A DNA stretch of 64,000 nucleotides from Colwellia hornerae (lineage in GTDB: Bacteria; Pseudomonadota; Gammaproteobacteria; Enterobacterales; Alteromonadaceae): assembly GCF_007954355.1 (NCBI RefSeq), contig NZ_VOLR01000012.1:88662-152661 (forward strand), given 5' to 3'. Of the stretch, positions 1 to 7,206 are shown one piece after another. The position numbers were made by a program, and so were the translations under genes. Below the pieces are notes generated by a model. It did no database searches, was not told the DNA's origin, and worked only from the letters and a program-made list of their open reading frames with translations. How positions within the stretch are numbered: position 1 is the stretch's first letter; each line of letters starts with the position of its first letter.

Positions 1-435
1 AGGCTGTAGCAGTTCATATAAGTCAGGGAAGTCGTTACAAAGTTGCTTATATTCACTTGATTCACCATAACTCATCAGTAATTCATTTTTATACTGAGTT
101 AAACGTTGTCGTAGAGAGTTTTGAATAGTGTTAGATGAGGGGGTAACTTTAAAATTTATATTACTTTCTTTTTTATCATTTTCTATGATTTTACTTACAT
201 TAAATGAACTTGTTTTAATATAAGTGGTAATCTCTCTTTTTTTTGAAACGTTTTTTCGTAGCCAACCATTTTTGACTAACTTTACTAGTTCTGCATAAAC
301 GAACCGTCGAGCATCACTGGGATCCAAAGCTTTATCTGAATGAATAGTTATATAGGCTGCTCTGAGCTCTACAGCCGAAAAATGGTCAAAATTAGGAGCT
401 GAAATAATTTGAGCTAGCAACTTGTTCAATTTCAT
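1..435 (-). CDS. Hypothetical protein, partial (C-terminus beyond window edge)
   Basis: The minus strand is open from an ATG at 435 to the window edge, giving 145 residues without a stop. A possible ribosome site (GGATAAAG) lies just upstream of the ATG. The first 80 residues look like a small helical, winged-helix-like domain, with a stretch reading DARRFVYAELVKLVKNGWL. A Lys/Ser/Asn-rich linker and another helical part follow. I do not recognise the family. It is divergent to the XRE regulator gene at 568, with four 15-bp repeats in the shared promoter region, so the two are probably co-regulated. A DNA-binding or regulatory accessory protein is a guess from the fold-like pattern only. Confidence 0.6.
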   Translation of the reverse strand, partial: MKLNKLLAQIISAPNFDHFSAVELRAAYITIHSDKALDPSDARRFVYAELVKLVKNGWLRKNVSKKREITTYIKTSSFNVSKIIENDKKESNINFKVTPSSNTIQNSLRQRLTQYKNELLMSYGESSEYKQLCNDFPDLYELLQP

Positions 436-475
436 TTCTTTATCCTAGAAATAATAAACTTACTTATGTGGTATT

Positions 476-533
476 ATAATCCGTGGGAGCATAATCCGTG
501 GGATTATACTCTGTGATATTATAATCCGCAATA
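476..533. repeat. Four tandem 15-bp iterons between divergent genes
   Basis: Four copies of a 13-bp core start exactly 15 bp apart, at 476, 491, 506 and 521. Copies 1 and 2 read ATAATCCGTGGGA, copy 3 ATACTCTGTGATA and copy 4 ATAATCCGCAATA. They fill the gap between the minus-strand gene starting at 435 and the XRE gene starting at 568. The regular phasing suggests a cooperative operator, most simply for the adjacent XRE protein. The copies also contain AT-rich blocks that could act as -10 elements. Confidence 0.7.
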
Positions 534-567
534 TGGAATAGTCGCTCATTTGATTAGGAAATTCATA

Positions 568-783
568 ATGAGTGAACTGTCTAAGCGGTTTGGAGAAAAA
601 ATTCGTTCAGTAAGAACCGCTAAAGGAATATCTCAAGATAAACTCGCTGTAAAAAGTCAAATCGATCGAAGTTATATTGGCCGTATTGATCGAGGTGAAG
701 TCAATATAACCATGGATAAGTTATACATCTTAGCGGCCGCGTTAGAGTGTAAACCTCAAGATCTCTTACCTGAAATGGACTGA
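568..783 (+). CDS. XRE-family HTH transcriptional regulator (C-protein-like)
   Basis: This is a 71-residue protein that is almost entirely one lambda-repressor-type helix-turn-helix. The ISQDKLAVKSQIDRSYIGRIDRG stretch is the helix-turn-helix core (residues about 22-44). Small single-domain XRE proteins of this type include controller proteins of restriction-modification systems, and the ending (NITMDKLYILAAAL then PQDLL) is typical of them. I chose the ATG at 568 because AGGA lies about 9 bases upstream; an in-frame TTG at 550 lacks such a site. It lies downstream of the 15-bp iterons and upstream of the decayed BREX genes. It may control itself and the divergent gene; the targets are inferred. 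Confidence 0.85.
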   Translation: MSELSKRFGEKIRSVRTAKGISQDKLAVKSQIDRSYIGRIDRGEVNITMDKLYILAAALECKPQDLLPEMD

Positions 784-899
784 AACTCTTTTCATATTTT
801 TATATATCTATTTAACTATTTTATCTTAGAATCAAGTTTAAAGAGCGACAAAAGTACACTGGTACTAATAGACAATCATTGAATAGCAGAACCACTTAA

Positions 900-924
900 A
901 GTATGTTTGATTTTGAAACATACT
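900..924. promoter_or_regulatory. Inverted repeat upstream of brxR-like gene, candidate operator
   Basis: AGTATGTTT (900-908) and AAACATACT (916-924) form a perfect 9-bp inverted repeat with a 7-bp spacer, ending 24 bases before the first start codon of the WYL regulator pseudogene. BrxR/CapW-type WYL regulators are known to repress their own promoters through inverted repeats placed this way. A smaller palindrome, AGTAC-ACTG-GTACT, lies at 853-866. Function is inferred from position. Confidence 0.5.
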
Positions 925-947
925 GTATTCACTCAATAAATTGATAC

Positions 948-1832
948 GTGTATATAATGATTTTTGATGATCTAAATTACTCACAGAAACAACGACTTGC
1001 TTACATCGATTTTAAGCTGCTATTTGTTGGTAGAGTCACTCGTAATGAAGTGGTAACTAAATTTGAAAAAGGGATGTCTGGCGCTACAGCAGATCTCAAC
1101 CTTTATAAACAATTTCGTCCACAAAACATGGTTTATGATACTAAACAACGAGTGTATGTTCAATGTGATACCTTCAAGCCATTGTTCACACATGATCTTC
1201 GTAAAGCGTTAGTAAAGCTTGCTAACCAAATAACCGATGGCTTCGATGCTATCGGTGATGTTACTTTTCCATTTAAGCTCCTAGTCAACTAAACATTTCA
1301 GATATCTTTATCCTTGCACGCTTAATTCAATCTATTATTAATAAAAAGCCTGTAAGTATAATTTATACCTCTTTAAGTAGTGGTAGTGCGGCTCGTGAAT
1401 TAGTTGCACACAGTATTGTAGATAACGGTTTGAGATGGCACGTTAGAGCCTTTGACCGTAAATCAAATTCTTTCCGTGACTTTGTTCTTACACGCATTTC
1501 AAAAGTTACAATACTTACACAGAACGTGGAAAATCATGAAGATAAACTTGAAGATCATCAATGGATGCGAATGATGCCATTGCAGCTTATTCCACATCCA
1601 AATAATGTCCAGCATCGAACTAGACTACGACATGAAAAATAAGGTGCTAGAATTGAATGTTCGTGCGGCTTTAGCTGGCTATCTATTAAGGAGATAGAAT
1701 GTAGATTGTACTAGAGAAGCTTCTTTAGACGGTGCAGAGTATCAGTTATGGCTACGTAACAGACAAACCCTGTATGGCGAAGAAAATCTAACAATAGCGC
1801 CCGGTTATAAAGCAAATGAAGAAGAATTATAA
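948..1832 (+). pseudogene. brxR: WYL-domain transcriptional regulator remnant (BrxR/CapW-like)
   Basis: Three reading-frame segments together cover a full-length BrxR-type protein. Segment 1 (948-1291) is the N-terminal winged helix, with QKQRLAYIDFKLLFVGRVTR followed by a stretch ending in LYKQF and an RPQNMVYD block. A shift near 1290 leads into segment 2 (about 1292-1605), the WYL domain, with PVSIIYTSLSSG and GLRWHVRAFDR then FRDFVLTRISKV. A second shift near 1605 leads into segment 3 (1608-1832), which carries the C-terminal domain (LNVRAALAGYLLRR). A TAG at 1695-1697 sits where the family usually has Trp, so TGG to TAG is likely. BrxR proteins repress BREX or other defence operons. The gene ends directly before the brxA remnant at 1833, as in an intact operon. 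Three lesions make it non-functional unless they are sequencing errors. Confidence 0.8.
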
Positions 1833-2310
1833 ATGACAGCTCAACCAGGTTTAAAACTGATACCGTTAAAAATAAAGCGTATTTAGGTGATCTGATTGGT
1901 GGTAGTTTGATGATCCGTGAGAGTCAGGTGATCGCAGAACTATTAGTTAAAAAGCCATCAAAAGAAGCGTGGACAGATGCCATTGTTAATCAAAACGTTT
2001 TGATGCTTCAGCTAAACGTAATGCAGCGACGATTAAAAAGCGGTTAGCAGGTCTAAATGATGAATTTATTGAACAACTAGCCTTTGGCAGTACAGATCGT
2101 TCTACACAACTAATGTTTGCAGCGACGTTAATCAATTCAACAATACTCGCTGATTTCATGCGTAGTGTTTTTATAGTCGCTAAACGTATGTTTCGTGAAA
2201 ATATCGACAGTACCGATTGGCAATCCTTTTGGGATGATAGGTCACGCTTAAGCTTCTACAGCGATCCGGTGGATGCGGTTTATAAAGCTTTGGGAGCTTT
2301 AGCGCCTTAG
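1833..2310 (+). pseudogene. brxA: BrxA (DUF1819) remnant of a BREX phage-defence operon
   Basis: Translation in two frames gives YLGDLIGGSLMIRESQVIAE (from about 1883), then after a shift near 2000 KRNAATIKKRLAGLNDEFIE, and an open stretch to 2310. The GDLIGGSLMIRES start, the KRNA..IKKRL helix and the late DW.SFWDD block match the BrxA/DUF1819 family, a small DNA-binding protein that is normally the first structural gene of type I BREX. An early shift also separates the probable ATG at 1833 from the conserved frame. The end (ALGALAP then stop) does not resemble the usual BrxA C-terminus, so the tail was probably lost when neighbouring DNA arrived. No brxB, brxC, pglX, pglZ or brxL follows; the recombinase element starts instead. 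Confidence 0.72.
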
Positions 2311-2362
2311 GGTATAAGCTCTAATGTCAGCTCCCCTTGTAAATGCCAGTCTAAAAAACCCA

Positions 2363-3760
2363 CTATTTGCTACTATTTAGAATTGCTAAAACTTGACGTA
2401 CTTTTTTAAGCTCCTGCTCAAGTTTGTCTGCCCGTTGTCGCTCATGTGTTGTCTTATTTCTGGCTTGATTGGCTAATTGCCGTTCATTCTCGGCAGTTTC
2501 TAATGCCATCTGTGTTTCTAAGGTTTGTTGTTCTCTGTCTGCTTCGAGCTCCTTAATGCGAGCATCCTGTATGTAATGCCTGGTTTTATGGCCATGGCGC
2601 ATACGGTCTCGTAAGTAATGTTTGATTAACGTCTGCTTGTTTCGATGAGTCATGTCGTCAGCCACCTGCATTGCTACGGCGTTTTCTTCAGAAGAGAACC
2701 CCAGTTCGGCGTTAATATCGGCTTGAAGAGCCATTCTCCGATTAGCAAATCGATGACGTAAGCCGTAGATGCTCTTTCCTTGCGGCCAGCCAAGCTTGTT
2801 TGTTATTGCGCTGAATATTTTTGAAATATGCTGTGGAGTAATTGGTGTGCCGTTTTTAGGGTTAAGAAAGAGGTGGCCGTTATGCTGCTCAAAACCTGTC
2901 TCATCCAAGAAAGACTGCAGATCACTTTGGATAAACGAGATGATTCTAGTAATCAGCTTTAGCGAGAAGTTTATTGGCATTGTATTTCCGCCTTTTTGAG
3001 CGAGGGGAGTCACTTTTATTGAGTCTTTATCGGTGTTGAATAACTCCCGTTCAATGATCGTTTGCGTGAATTGCAGCCGCACATAGCCACTTAGCGCAAT
3101 TGGGCGAGAACCATTCCCATCAGAAATCCGAACCATCAGCAGCATACTTGCGCGCTCATATCCATCGTAATTTGTTCGAATGTAATCGTTAAGCTGATCC
3201 AGTTCCCAATCTTCGACCACCTTATCGCTTAGAACATCACTCACACCACAGTCGGTAAATACCTTGGGGTACAGCTTTTTCTGACCCGGTCCATCTTTTT
3301 TAGATGCAGTTTTATCACGAAGTGGAAGTGCAGATGTGATCTGAAATTGGGCGCCGTCATTCGGTTGGACACCAAGTAGCATCGGATGGAGTTCCTGCCG
3401 CAGTGCCCAGAAGTAAAACTCATAAAGCGGAAATATGTAATCGTGATTAATGCTGTTCTTGGTGACGTTTATATTTCCCCGCCATCGCGGATCCTTGACC
3501 GAGCGCTCCAATTGCCAACTTCTGTAATCGACCAGTAAGTTATCGGTCATATTATCCCAAGTTTTCCCCTTCTTTGCGAGGAAGTCAAACAGGCTTCGGA
3601 TTGCCTGGCGATACGTCGCTATAGTACTGGGTGAGCTCTTGGCTTTGATTATGTGGTTGATGAAATCGATTGCTGGCCAGATCACCTTGCTGTCAGCATC
3701 CTGATATACATAATACGTCTCACCGTATAGAACAACAGCTGTTTCTTGCGTTACTTTCAT
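2363..3760 (-). CDS. Tyrosine recombinase/integrase with C-terminal coiled coil
   Basis: This 465-residue protein has an N-terminal core-binding-like helical domain (about 27-125; STIATYRQAIRSLFDFLAKK). A catalytic domain follows, with Arg219 (GNGSRPIAL), Lys256 (LAQKGG), Arg335 (YGLRHRFANRR), His372 (MTHRN) and nucleophile Tyr382 (KHYL). The usual first His of the HxxR box is Tyr332 here. Residues about 396-460 are a long charged coiled coil (KELEADREQQTLETQMAL and onward), an unusual tail for an integrase. It is the last gene of the element operon and its ATG overlaps the helicase stop by four bases. It probably cuts and joins DNA ends, together with the 772-residue recombinase. Confident of the family; the division of labour is inferred. 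Confidence 0.85.
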   Translation of the reverse strand: MKVTQETAVVLYGETYYVYQDADSKVIWPAIDFINHIIKAKSSPSTIATYRQAIRSLFDFLAKKGKTWDNMTDNLLVDYRSWQLERSVKDPRWRGNINVTKNSINHDYIFPLYEFYFWALRQELHPMLLGVQPNDGAQFQITSALPLRDKTASKKDGPGQKKLYPKVFTDCGVSDVLSDKVVEDWELDQLNDYIRTNYDGYERASMLLMVRISDGNGSRPIALSGYVRLQFTQTIIERELFNTDKDSIKVTPLAQKGGNTMPINFSLKLITRIISFIQSDLQSFLDETGFEQHNGHLFLNPKNGTPITPQHISKIFSAITNKLGWPQGKSIYGLRHRFANRRMALQADINAELGFSSEENAVAMQVADDMTHRNKQTLIKHYLRDRMRHGHKTRHYIQDARIKELEADREQQTLETQMALETAENERQLANQARNKTTHERQRADKLEQELKKVRQVLAILNSSK

Positions 3761-6006
3761 TTTGTCTCCTGAATCTTAATGGGAGATCCAATATAGCACC
3801 GGGCTGCATTCGACGGTGAGTTGATAGTATATTTGATAAATTCGAGATCGCCTACAAGGACAACCTTGTGGCGAGCTAGTGATACTGCCGTATAGAGCCA
3901 CGAATTATCAATCAAATAATCGGCATCCAAAATAACAATAGCGTTGTCATATTGGCTACCTTGACTTTTGTGAATCGTGATGCAGTAGGCCAGATCCATG
4001 AAAAGGCATTCCTTCTCTGTCATATACTTAACCCCTTCTTTCTCAAACTCGATCTTGATGATGCACTGTCGACCATCTTTGAATCGTGTGTTTGAGTATA
4101 TTTCACAGATTTTGCCAACAGACCCGTTTGAGATGGCAAGCTCTCGGCTGTTCTGTTCATAGATAACAGTGTCACCCTCAATGAACTTCCGTTCATAGAT
4201 CTCTCTACTGGGCAATTTTTTTTTGAAATTCCGGATTTTCTGTTGCTCTTGATTTATCTGATCACAAATTTTGCGAGTAGAGGCTAATAGCTGTGGCTCT
4301 TTCCCTACTTTGTAGAGGTCATACCAGGTGTTTTGTGCTGACTTGACCATCGCTCGCACTGACGAACTTTCGGTCTGACGCCATGTGACGTCAGATTGGG
4401 TTCCTTTGGCGTAGGGATATAGCACTGCGCTTGCTGGCTTTAGATCTTGCCTGCCGATAGCATCACAAAATTTGTGCAAATCTGAAATTCCATCCTGTCT
4501 GTAGGACCGGTTGATCGTAACACATAGATTCGGGTCATTGGCCAATTGGTGAAACACGAGGCCAGGCCCCATAGGCTCCATTTTTTTCACATCACCCACC
4601 AAGCAAAGTCTCCAATTGTTAGGCAATAGCTTCAGTAGAGTGTATATCGATGGCGTATCTAGCATCGATGCTTCATCAATGATGATCAAAGTTTGCTGCA
4701 ATTCACCGCTCCTGATCAGCTCGCCTATCTGCAATACAAAAGAAAATACCGTCTCGGTTTTGTGGTCAGTTTCTTCAGCAAGGCGGCGTGCGGCCTTGCT
4801 GGTTGGTGCCAGCAACCAGACGGGCTTTCCCCTAGCTTCATGTTGATGGAGGATAGCTGTAATGATAGTCGTTTTTCCGGTTCCGCCGCCGCCGGTTATC
4901 AGAGATAACCTTGAGCGCGTTACAAATTTGACTGCGTTTATCTGGTTGTCATCCAGTTTGAACTTTTTCACTTGCTTTTTGATGCGAGCCTGTTCTATAA
5001 ACTCAAGCAAGAGGCTTTCCTGGTAAGTTAATGTGTAGGAATCAGGGCTGTATGCGATGTCGTTCAGACGTTTGGCTGTTATCTTTTCGAGCGCCAGATG
5101 TCCCAAACTCTGAACCAACTTAAGCTCTTGGTGGATAACCAGTGTAAATTGTCCGTGCTGCCGCGCAACCTCAGCAACAGTGTATTTTATGTTTTCGTCA
5201 TCCAGCACTCTTTGCACGTTTTTAATCGGCAGAGCCATATGGCCGTTTGTATCATAAGCCTGATACAAACAGGCTTCGATGGCGGCCAATGCCCGGCGCG
5301 GATCGTCTTTTTGAATGCTAAATTGTGCGTGGGCAATCTTATCAATTGTTCGCCACTGGTCAATGGCATTTTTAGCAGGCATTAAGGGCAGCAGTCGATA
5401 AGGATCAGCTTCAAGGTTCTCTATGACCTGGCGGCCCCAGAGCCGGGTCAGCTTGCTAACCAGTGCTCGAGGGATTTGTTTCTTATTCAGGAATTTGAGC
5501 AGCTTCACTTCTGTCGAACATTGCCGCCAGCCCGAGAGTAGAGACTCTGCTAGGGTTTCTGGCATTTTCAGTCTGGGGTGCTTAATAAACGTGACAGTAT
5601 CAGCTGTTTCTAACGTTTTGACCAATGAATCGGGGAATGCTTTATTCATCTTTTCAACCCAGTTTTTTCCGATACCGCTAAAGGATTTGCTCTGCTGGAT
5701 GTAATCGCAGACTAGGGTCTGATCAGTATCAACGTCAATAGGTTTACGTTCACCGGCGGTTGCAATGAACTGTGGGCCGTAACGCTGATCATCCTCGTGT
5801 TCGCCTGTGACATGCCAGATATCGTCTACCGACGGTTGATCCTCAATGGTACCGAAACGGCAAAACACACGGTGTTTGTCTGTACCAATTTTGAGGTTGA
5901 AGATAGCGAAATGTAGCTTCCCATCAGTTTTAGCATCAATAACTCCTGTTACTATTCCCGTGAGTTTTACCGTAGGGGCTATTGTGCTAAATACATCAAG
6001 TTGCAT
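3757..6006 (-). CDS. RecD-like superfamily 1B DNA helicase of the element
   Basis: This 749-residue protein has an N-terminal OB-like segment (about 10-85), a helix-hairpin-helix-like region (about 100-200), and a motor. The motor has Walker A GGGGTGKT (372-379), Walker B IIIDEAS (441-447), a GDVKKMEPMGPG block (471-482) and an NRSYRQ motif (499-504). A C-terminal UvrD_C_2-type segment carries AYCITIHKSQGSQYDNAIVI. The layout and length match RecD2/TraA-type 5'-3' helicases that act without RecBC. Its place between small coiled-coil genes and a recombinase gene suggests that it processes element DNA during transfer or copying, which is inference. No relaxase domain is visible, so a conjugative role is less likely. 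Two bases separate it from the upstream gene and four overlap the downstream one. Confidence 0.87.
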   Translation of the reverse strand: MQLDVFSTIAPTVKLTGIVTGVIDAKTDGKLHFAIFNLKIGTDKHRVFCRFGTIEDQPSVDDIWHVTGEHEDDQRYGPQFIATAGERKPIDVDTDQTLVCDYIQQSKSFSGIGKNWVEKMNKAFPDSLVKTLETADTVTFIKHPRLKMPETLAESLLSGWRQCSTEVKLLKFLNKKQIPRALVSKLTRLWGRQVIENLEADPYRLLPLMPAKNAIDQWRTIDKIAHAQFSIQKDDPRRALAAIEACLYQAYDTNGHMALPIKNVQRVLDDENIKYTVAEVARQHGQFTLVIHQELKLVQSLGHLALEKITAKRLNDIAYSPDSYTLTYQESLLLEFIEQARIKKQVKKFKLDDNQINAVKFVTRSRLSLITGGGGTGKTTIITAILHQHEARGKPVWLLAPTSKAARRLAEETDHKTETVFSFVLQIGELIRSGELQQTLIIIDEASMLDTPSIYTLLKLLPNNWRLCLVGDVKKMEPMGPGLVFHQLANDPNLCVTINRSYRQDGISDLHKFCDAIGRQDLKPASAVLYPYAKGTQSDVTWRQTESSSVRAMVKSAQNTWYDLYKVGKEPQLLASTRKICDQINQEQQKIRNFKKKLPSREIYERKFIEGDTVIYEQNSRELAISNGSVGKICEIYSNTRFKDGRQCIIKIEFEKEGVKYMTEKECLFMDLAYCITIHKSQGSQYDNAIVILDADYLIDNSWLYTAVSLARHKVVLVGDLEFIKYTINSPSNAARCYIGSPIKIQETK

Positions 6007-6008
6007 AG

Positions 6009-6491
6009 TTAAGATCTCCCTTCAAAACCAGGTGTAGGATCCGATTCAGAGTTTTGCTTGAGGGTGTCATGCCGGATAAAACGTCCTGTCAGGATAAGTA
6101 ATTCTTCCGCCGCCTTATCTTGCTCCATGTACTCGATTTTTGATTCGGCGCGAGCTAGTTCGCGGCGCAGCCAGTCAATGAGCAAATCTTTCTGCTTGAG
6201 GAGCTTACGTACCTCTTCTGGTTGCTCTGCAGAGACATTGACTGGCGTACCTGAATCACTAACTTGTTGATCCACCATTGTTTTCAATCGTTCCCAAAGT
6301 ACCTCCAATCTTGGGTTTGAGCCCCATGTAGATTTTGTTATGCTGAATTTTCGTCCTATAGCTGCCTGGTTTGCGCGACCTTGGTAGAGCGGAATTTCAG
6401 GGGTCGATGCCAACCACTTCTCAATTGCATTGGCTCGTTCGTCTCCGATGGCCTTAGCAACATTGCGTTTCCCTTTTACTGTCTTGCTCAT
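6009..6491 (-). CDS. Small HTH/coiled-coil accessory protein of the element (TnpC-like style)
   Basis: This is a 160-residue basic protein. Residues about 20-70 look like an HTH, with EKWLASTPEIPLYQGR then NQAAIGRKFSITKSTWGSNP. A coiled coil follows at about 90-135 (KLLKQKDLLIDWLRRELARA). The arrangement recalls the small TnpC/DUF6262-type helpers found with paired tyrosine recombinases such as those of Tn554, but I cannot confirm homology by eye. It overlaps the upstream gene by one base. It probably binds DNA ends or bridges the recombinases; this is inferred from layout only. Confidence 0.72.
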   Translation of the reverse strand: MSKTVKGKRNVAKAIGDERANAIEKWLASTPEIPLYQGRANQAAIGRKFSITKSTWGSNPRLEVLWERLKTMVDQQVSDSGTPVNVSAEQPEEVRKLLKQKDLLIDWLRRELARAESKIEYMEQDKAAEELLILTGRFIRHDTLKQNSESDPTPGFEGRS

Positions 6492-7204
6492 CAGTCATCC
6501 TGCTTTAATTGAATGATATTCGTTTGTGGGGTGGGCTCTTCCGGATAAATCCCAGTTTTCTCCATTAGCTCATTCAGTTGTTGGCGTAAGTGGTGACTCT
6601 GACCTTCCAGTTCCATCACTTGGTGTTGCTGTTGCTTTGCCAGTCTGTTCCGCCACTCTATTTCCGTTTTATGCTGCAGTTTCAATCCTATCATCTGCCG
6701 CTCTTTCACTTGAACATCCTCATTGAGAGTGTCGTTTTCCAGGCGTAGAGCAATCATTTCATGAGCAATGGCTTCATGGTTTTTCTTCACCAAAGCTAAT
6801 TGGGAATTAAAGTTTTGAGTTTTGCTGAGGTGCCCGTTATCGTACTGTATCTTTTCTTTTTCTTTTAAGCGGGCAAACAGGCTAGGTAACTTACAGGTGC
6901 CTTCTATGCGCTCTCTGGTAGCTTGTGAAATGGCCTTGTATGTCGTATGAGCAGTAGTGTTCTTGGGAATGTCGTATTTGGCGACAGTGGCTGGATTGTT
7001 CTTACTGCCGTTCCAGCCACGAAGACCTGAAACAGACTTTGGGTACCACTCCAGTTGAAAGCCTCCCTTTCTAGAGTCCTCTAAACGGTTACCATCGTCT
7101 GACAGGCGATGAGGAATATCCGTTGCGAGCCACCCCTCTAATACTCTAACCTTTTGTTCCAGTTTCTTAATGCCTTCAATGCGTTGCTTGTCCATTTTAA
7201 TCAC
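6491..7204 (-). CDS. Coiled-coil accessory protein of the element, possible paralogue of its neighbour
   Basis: This 237-residue protein has an N-terminal part with KKLEQKVRVLEGWLATDIPH, echoing the EKWLAST helix of the 160-residue neighbour. A middle segment with NPATVAKYDIPKNT looks like a second, degenerate HTH. A long coiled coil follows (about 125-220), very rich in Gln, Glu and His, with HHLRQQLNELMEK near the end. No enzyme motifs are seen. The start is the first of two nearby ATGs; MIKMDKQRIEG makes residue 4 an alternative. It probably forms a scaffold or DNA-binding partner of the recombinases, and the resemblance to the neighbour suggests an old duplication. Confidence 0.7.
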   Translation of the reverse strand: MIKMDKQRIEGIKKLEQKVRVLEGWLATDIPHRLSDDGNRLEDSRKGGFQLEWYPKSVSGLRGWNGSKNNPATVAKYDIPKNTTAHTTYKAISQATRERIEGTCKLPSLFARLKEKEKIQYDNGHLSKTQNFNSQLALVKKNHEAIAHEMIALRLENDTLNEDVQVKERQMIGLKLQHKTEIEWRNRLAKQQQHQVMELEGQSHHLRQQLNELMEKTGIYPEEPTPQTNIIQLKQDD

Positions 7205-7206
7205 TC

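Noticed and set aside
476..533. Possible CRISPR-like array
   Set aside because: The repeats are 13-15 bp and contiguous, without 30-bp spacers, so they are iterons, not CRISPR.
2311..2362. Terminal inverted repeat matching the right end of the element
   Set aside because: Only very short similarities (for example AGTCT and CTCTAA) were found between the two boundaries, which is not above chance.
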